Shown here piece by piece: positions 59,480 to 64,000 of a DNA stretch of 64,000 nucleotides. Position 1 is the stretch's first letter; each line of letters begins with the position of its first letter. Below the pieces are notes generated by a model. The model was not told the DNA's origin. It did not search any database and saw only the letters and a list, made by a program, of their open reading frames with translations. Position numbers and translations under genes: made by a program. The DNA is from Heterocephalus glaber (lineage: Eukaryota; Chordata; Mammalia; Rodentia; Bathyergidae): assembly GCF_000247695.1 (NCBI RefSeq), contig NW_004624779.1:1676126-1740125 (forward strand), read 5' to 3'.

Positions 59480-59950
59480 GCCTGCTTTGAAAATCAAAAT
59501 CAATGCAATCATGTGCTTTTCCGTTACCTAATTTTTAATGTAATGTTTAGTGTTTTTTTAGATTCTTCCTTGTTAATGCCCATAAATCTGTTTCACTGAC
59601 TTTCCACACCTTAACACTTTCCATTGTATAAACATGCCACAATTTACTTGTCTTATCCACTGACATCGGACTTCTGAATTATACACTTTTTTTTTTTGCT
59701 ACTGTGAACACTGTGAACAGTTTTGCCGTACACGACTTGGATAGACGTGCTGCCCAGTGGACAGGTGGAGCAATTTCTGCAGGAGCATTGTACACATGGA
59801 TGGTATGCACATACTAAACTTTACCAAAATCAAATTATTTTCCCACATTTGTTTTAGCAGTTTGTACTTGTACCAGCTGTGTGTGGGTGTTTAAATTCAA
59901 CTTTTCAAAACATCACAGATGTGTAGATTTATCTGTATCCTGAATTGCTG
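59480..59950 (-). mobile_element. Old L1 fragment, antisense
   Basis: 'ctttccattgtataaacatgccacaatttacttgtcttatccactgacatc' and 'gctactgtgaacactgtgaacag' resemble antisense L1 3' sequence, heavily diverged. Confidence 0.5.
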
Positions 59951-62147
59951 CTGAATAGATGCGTCTGGATGAAAGAAGAATCTTGGTGTTCATTTCCATT
60001 AAATCTTTCATTCCCAATGGGAAAAGGAGAACCAGAGAATACACATGATTATGTTTATGCCAATCAAAAATGTTGGTCAAGGAGGAAAAATTAAGCTCTA
60101 GACCTGAAAAAGAAAGGAGAACATTTTCTTTTTCTTAATGAAGACTTTGAACTTAATTGCTTGGTGTGAATATATTCCTAGAATACTGTATACATGATAA
60201 CACATACTAAAAACATTTTATCCTTATTTTTTAGAACTATAACAGAACAAAGTTGAGAGTTGATTATAGATTTTTAAAATTATTTTTAATCTATTATTTT
60301 CTTTACTGTTATAAGGCATAAATGTTTGATCTTAATAAACATTTTTTTAATTTAAAAGTTACCTGAAATAAAATTTTCTCTATTGTATTGCTTTTGAAGT
60401 TTTGTGCTTTAAGAAATAAAAATATTAGAGTCTTACATTTTAAGCAATTAACAACTTTTATTTAAGATTTTATATTTTCTGTGAATTGCTTTGATATTCT
60501 GTGCTTTAAGAAATGAACATGAGTTTTATATTTTAAACAATAACAACTTTTATTTCCTTATTATTCCAAATTATGTTAATGAAATATTTTTAAAGTTAAT
60601 GAAATACTTTTAAGTGTTTAAAACAGTGGCTTATTTGCCACATGCAAGATTGAGTCTGGATTTAATGGCCATCAAATGTTTTAAATTTCAAATTTCCAAC
60701 TTATTTTAGGTAATATAACATTTGGATTCTAATTTTAAACTAACAAAACAGGGTGATTCTACAAAATGTAGAACTTGTGAGAAAATGAAAATGAAAATAT
60801 TTTATATGACCAAGTTGAAATCAAGAAGATATATCCTGTTATTAACATCTAACTTGTTTATATATCATGCACATTTAAATGACACTATTTTTACAATAGC
60901 CCTTTAAAATTATTTAGCAAAAAACTAATTTGAAAACATTTATTTTAGCTATGAAAAAATTATTTAATCAATTCAATTATTCCTCCAAAATGTTTCATAT
61001 AAATCTGAAATTCAAGATAACTTTGTTATTTTGCAGTAGAATTTTGTATAAAATAATGCTAATTATCAATGAAAATTTAATGTTTATACAAAAATCAGCA
61101 AACAAATGTTAAGTTATTTAGTTTTAGTCTTTTGAAATATTTTAGTGGTTCAAAAATATGATTATGTTTGACAAGTCTTTGTGTATTTACTGTTTCTTAG
61201 TAGGACTTAGCTTACATTATGACAATAAATCAAGACATATGATTCTATTTAACAATTGTCCTTTAAAAGAAAACAATGGGTTTACTCCACTTTCTTTTCC
61301 TTGTACATTCTGTCCTTAGCTACGGTATGCACAGCTTGAGTGTTTTAAGTAACTGAACAGGTGCTAATTACTGGTTTTAATAGTCAAGAAAAGATTGAGC
61401 ATGTTGTGCACATAAACTCAATTTAAATGTTTTCCCTTGGATGGGGATGTACAAGGAAGAGCCTGTAAAATTTGCAATTTTTTCATGATCCAAAGTAATA
61501 CTACTATTCATACCTGAATCTTCATGTGCTTCTTTATCCGAGTCTCTCACTAATTACCCACAAAATACGCAGACTTTAATTATTTTAAACATACAGATTT
61601 TAAAATAATTAGTAGTAGGCACATATGTGAGAACCAGATTTGCTACCACCAAAACATGTCTAATTTACCTTAAAAATCACTACATCTATATGTATGAGAA
61701 CTATAAACCTAACAGTTTTTTCATATTAAAAATAATAAATAAATTTCCCAAGGAATATTTATGAAAACAATACTTGAAAAATTTGTTTGCTCAGGCTAAT
61801 CAGAACTAATCTATTCAGAATTGACAATTATGAAATCCAGAGAATGCAAATGATTCCAAAAAGTTTTAGTTCCGAAATGTGGTTCACATTAGAAATAGGA
61901 TATGGTACTAAATACACCAACTTTAAAAGTTTAGTTGCCTTAGAAAAAATTGTATACAATACAAATAGTTGAGGGGTTGTATTGAATATTTGTTGCCATT
62001 TGGAATCAACTGCAAATATTTTATCTAAACACAGGAAAAATATCCACCTCATTTTAAGCTTTAAATATTTAGCTATTTATTATAAAAAATATTTTATTCT
62101 TTATTCCAACAAACTAAATTTTCAGTGGTAAAAAAACTACAAAATTT
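59951..62147. other. Very AT-rich intergenic stretch
   Basis: Long A/T-rich sequence with only chance open frames. Two similar blocks ('ttttgaagttttgtgctttaagaaat' near 60395 and 'tttgatattctgtgctttaagaaat' near 60490) suggest an internal tandem duplication. Confidence 0.5.
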
Positions 62148-62243
62148 GGGCTGGGGATCTAGCTCAGTGGTACTGTGTCTGCCTCACAAGTACAAGGAAG
62201 GTCCTGTGTTAGATCCCCGGTACTGCAAAAAAAAAAAAAAAAA
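62148..62243 (+). mobile_element. ID SINE
   Basis: GGGCTGGGGATCTAGCTCAG start, GTTAGATCCCCGGTACTGC and A17 tail, flanked by a perfect 11-bp duplication CTACAAAATTT (62137-62147 and 62245-62255). A 4-5 bp insertion sits in the middle. Confidence 0.95.
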
Positions 62244-63879
62244 TCTACAAAATTTTTAAAAAATTGGTTAAAAAGATGTCATCTAACAGTAATGACTACA
62301 TCAGCATTTTATTTTAACTGTAAATCTGTGTTGATCTGCAGGTTGGAGTGAAGCAGAACCCCTGCATGTCAGGATGAGCTGAGAAATCTGCAGAAGTCAA
62401 AGTAGAGGATGAGTACACAGCTCACTTTTACAAGACCTACTTGTGTCCTCGAACTACTTCAGCTGACGTTTTATTTTCAAATCTCTTTTGTTTTCAGAGT
62501 GCACAGGTGTATTTTCTCCTTCTTCTTAGTGGCATTTACCTTTGCTCTGTTAAGTGTATTTTAAGAATTTATTTAAGATTCTCTGACAGAGTCACTTGTG
62601 CCATCACTTATTACCAGAACCACGAAGTCCCTGTTATGGCCTGACTCCCTCTCCTATATCTAACATCACATTTGCAGCTTTACAGAGAAATCCAAGAAAA
62701 TGTCCTCCGAGGGTTAAACATGATTTTTTGAAAGCTGCATATTTTTGAAAGTTCTTTCAAGAAAATCCCATATTGTTACTTCCCTTATTTAAATTCCTAG
62801 ATAATTTTAAAGTTATTTTTTCAAATAATTTAGGAAACTTAAGTCTGGTTGTACTAAATGTTGCTACTATTACTTGCTTCTGGTATGAGCTTTGTGTTTC
62901 ATGCAGATTTGAAAGAAAAATCATTAGACTGAAAGAAAGGGGAGTAGCTGAAAAATATAGTCTTTATTCATTTCTCTTCATTATAATCATGATCATTAAT
63001 ATAAAGGAACACTCTAAAGATTAAACATTTCTGAACTATTTCTGCTGTTGGCTATTGAATAATCAGAGATTAATTATTGTAACTGGGCTCAGCTTCTTTC
63101 TAAAAATTTTGACATATGCGCTTTCAAGTAGCAATTTTTAGTTGCACTGATTTGCCCTTATCCTGCCTACCCTCTGGTGGTGGCACTTAGTAATAATGGA
63201 AAGGAGGCACAGAGAGGCAGGGGATGGAAAGCAAAGCACACAGGGCAGGAAATGAGCGCCTTGGCAATTAAAGTTGAACTGTACAATAATTAGCAGAGAA
63301 AGATTTAAAAAATTCAGCCTCCCCACAGTGATTGGTGCTAGTTTGTTTTGAAAAGATCTAAAATGATTTAGAAAACAGAGGAAGAAATCTGTGTTATTCA
63401 AACCAAATAGAGCATTTTTATTATCTGGAAAGTTTAGACAGAATCATATTTTGAGTTTTTATTTTGGCTTTACTTCTCTTATGTTTAGCCTTAGGCATAA
63501 TTTAAATACTTAGAGAAGTGTGTTGTCAGCTAGATTTAAGTTTGAAAAGCTATATGGATTGAGCCTGAGATTAATTACATGGCATTAAGAATTATTTAAA
63601 CAAGGGAAGAACTCACTGAATCAGGGGAAATATCAGACATATTAATACATACCAAATCTAATTATCATTTGTGAGTTGACAAATTTTATCTTTGTATGCT
63701 CTAATAATTCTTCCTAGGACTGATGCATGTTAAAATTTGTTATTCAACGTAAAAAATTTGCATTAAAAAATTTGAAACTTAAAAAAGTTTCTTAATTCTA
63801 AGAAATTTAGTCAGGGGTTAATTTTATAAGATTTTCAAATGTTCACAAGTTGACCTAGAAAGTTTCTATAGTCGCTGCT
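62244..63879. other. Intergenic, nothing recognised
   Basis: No supported gene or clear repeat. Confidence 0.5.
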
Positions 63880-64000
63880 ATTGCGGTTTGGATTTCAAAT
63901 GTCCCTAAAGCCTCAAGAGCTGCAGGGGGTGTGGAAGGTGACTGGATCCTAGGGCTGGACAGCTGACTTCCTGTTAGGAGGCGGGGCCTGGTTAGAGGTA
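63880..64000 (+). mobile_element. LTR-like repeat, cut by the window end
   Basis: 'gctattgcggtttggatttcaaatgtccctaaagcctcaag' and 'gttaggaggcggggcctgg' match the beginning of the repeat at 44845-45215. Confidence 0.55.

Noticed and set aside
1..64000. CRISPR array, operon, phage or other microbial system
   Set aside because: SINE, L1 and MaLR content, introns and a CpG island show vertebrate nuclear DNA. No regularly spaced direct repeats were found.

Overview
This is mammalian nuclear DNA, most likely from a squirrel-family rodent (Sciuridae). The evidence is at least eight ID-type SINEs (tRNA-Ala-derived, A-tailed, several with target-site duplications), B1-type 7SL SINEs, one composite that reads as the B1-dID dimer of squirrels and dormice, and many pieces of one L1 3' region with a purine-rich tract. 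MaLR-type LTRs, MIR/L2 fossils and old DNA transposons complete the background. I find no bacterial or phage system and no convincing protein-coding exon.

The one gene I can name is MIR17HG, on the minus strand from about 38.38 kb down to about 31.95 kb. It hosts the complete miR-17~92 cluster. All six hairpins lie in 790 bp (34794-35583) in the canonical order miR-17, 18a, 19a, 20a, 19b-1, 92a-1, and each agrees base for base with the human precursor as I remember it. The promoter sits in a CpG island (about 37.0-38.95 kb) interrupted by a 300-base assembly gap (37661-37960). It shows an inverted CCAAT box, GC boxes, a TATA-like AT-rich element, an octamer-like site and tandem E2F-like sites. 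Three upstream exons can be proposed from splice signals (about 38380-38090, 36792-36721 and 36485-36409), which puts the cluster in intron 3, as in human C13orf25. A poly(A) signal at 31964-31969 gives a long isoform of about 4.9 kb, close to the roughly 5 kb human long transcript. Three CACGTG E-boxes lie within 640 bp upstream of miR-17, fitting the known MYC control of this locus.

Layout: 1-31.9 kb is intergenic, on the side where GPC5 lies in human, and is filled with repeats. No GPC5 exon was seen, and in human that gene begins roughly 45-50 kb beyond the cluster. 31.9-38.4 kb is MIR17HG, and this stretch plus its flanks (about 27.3-41.8 kb) is strikingly poor in repeats, with one ID element inside the last exon. 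38.9-43.8 kb is AT-rich unique sequence, and 43.8-64 kb is again dense in SINE, LTR and L1 fragments with no gene recognised. Long open frames across the CpG island are a by-product of GC-rich sequence and the N run, not genes.
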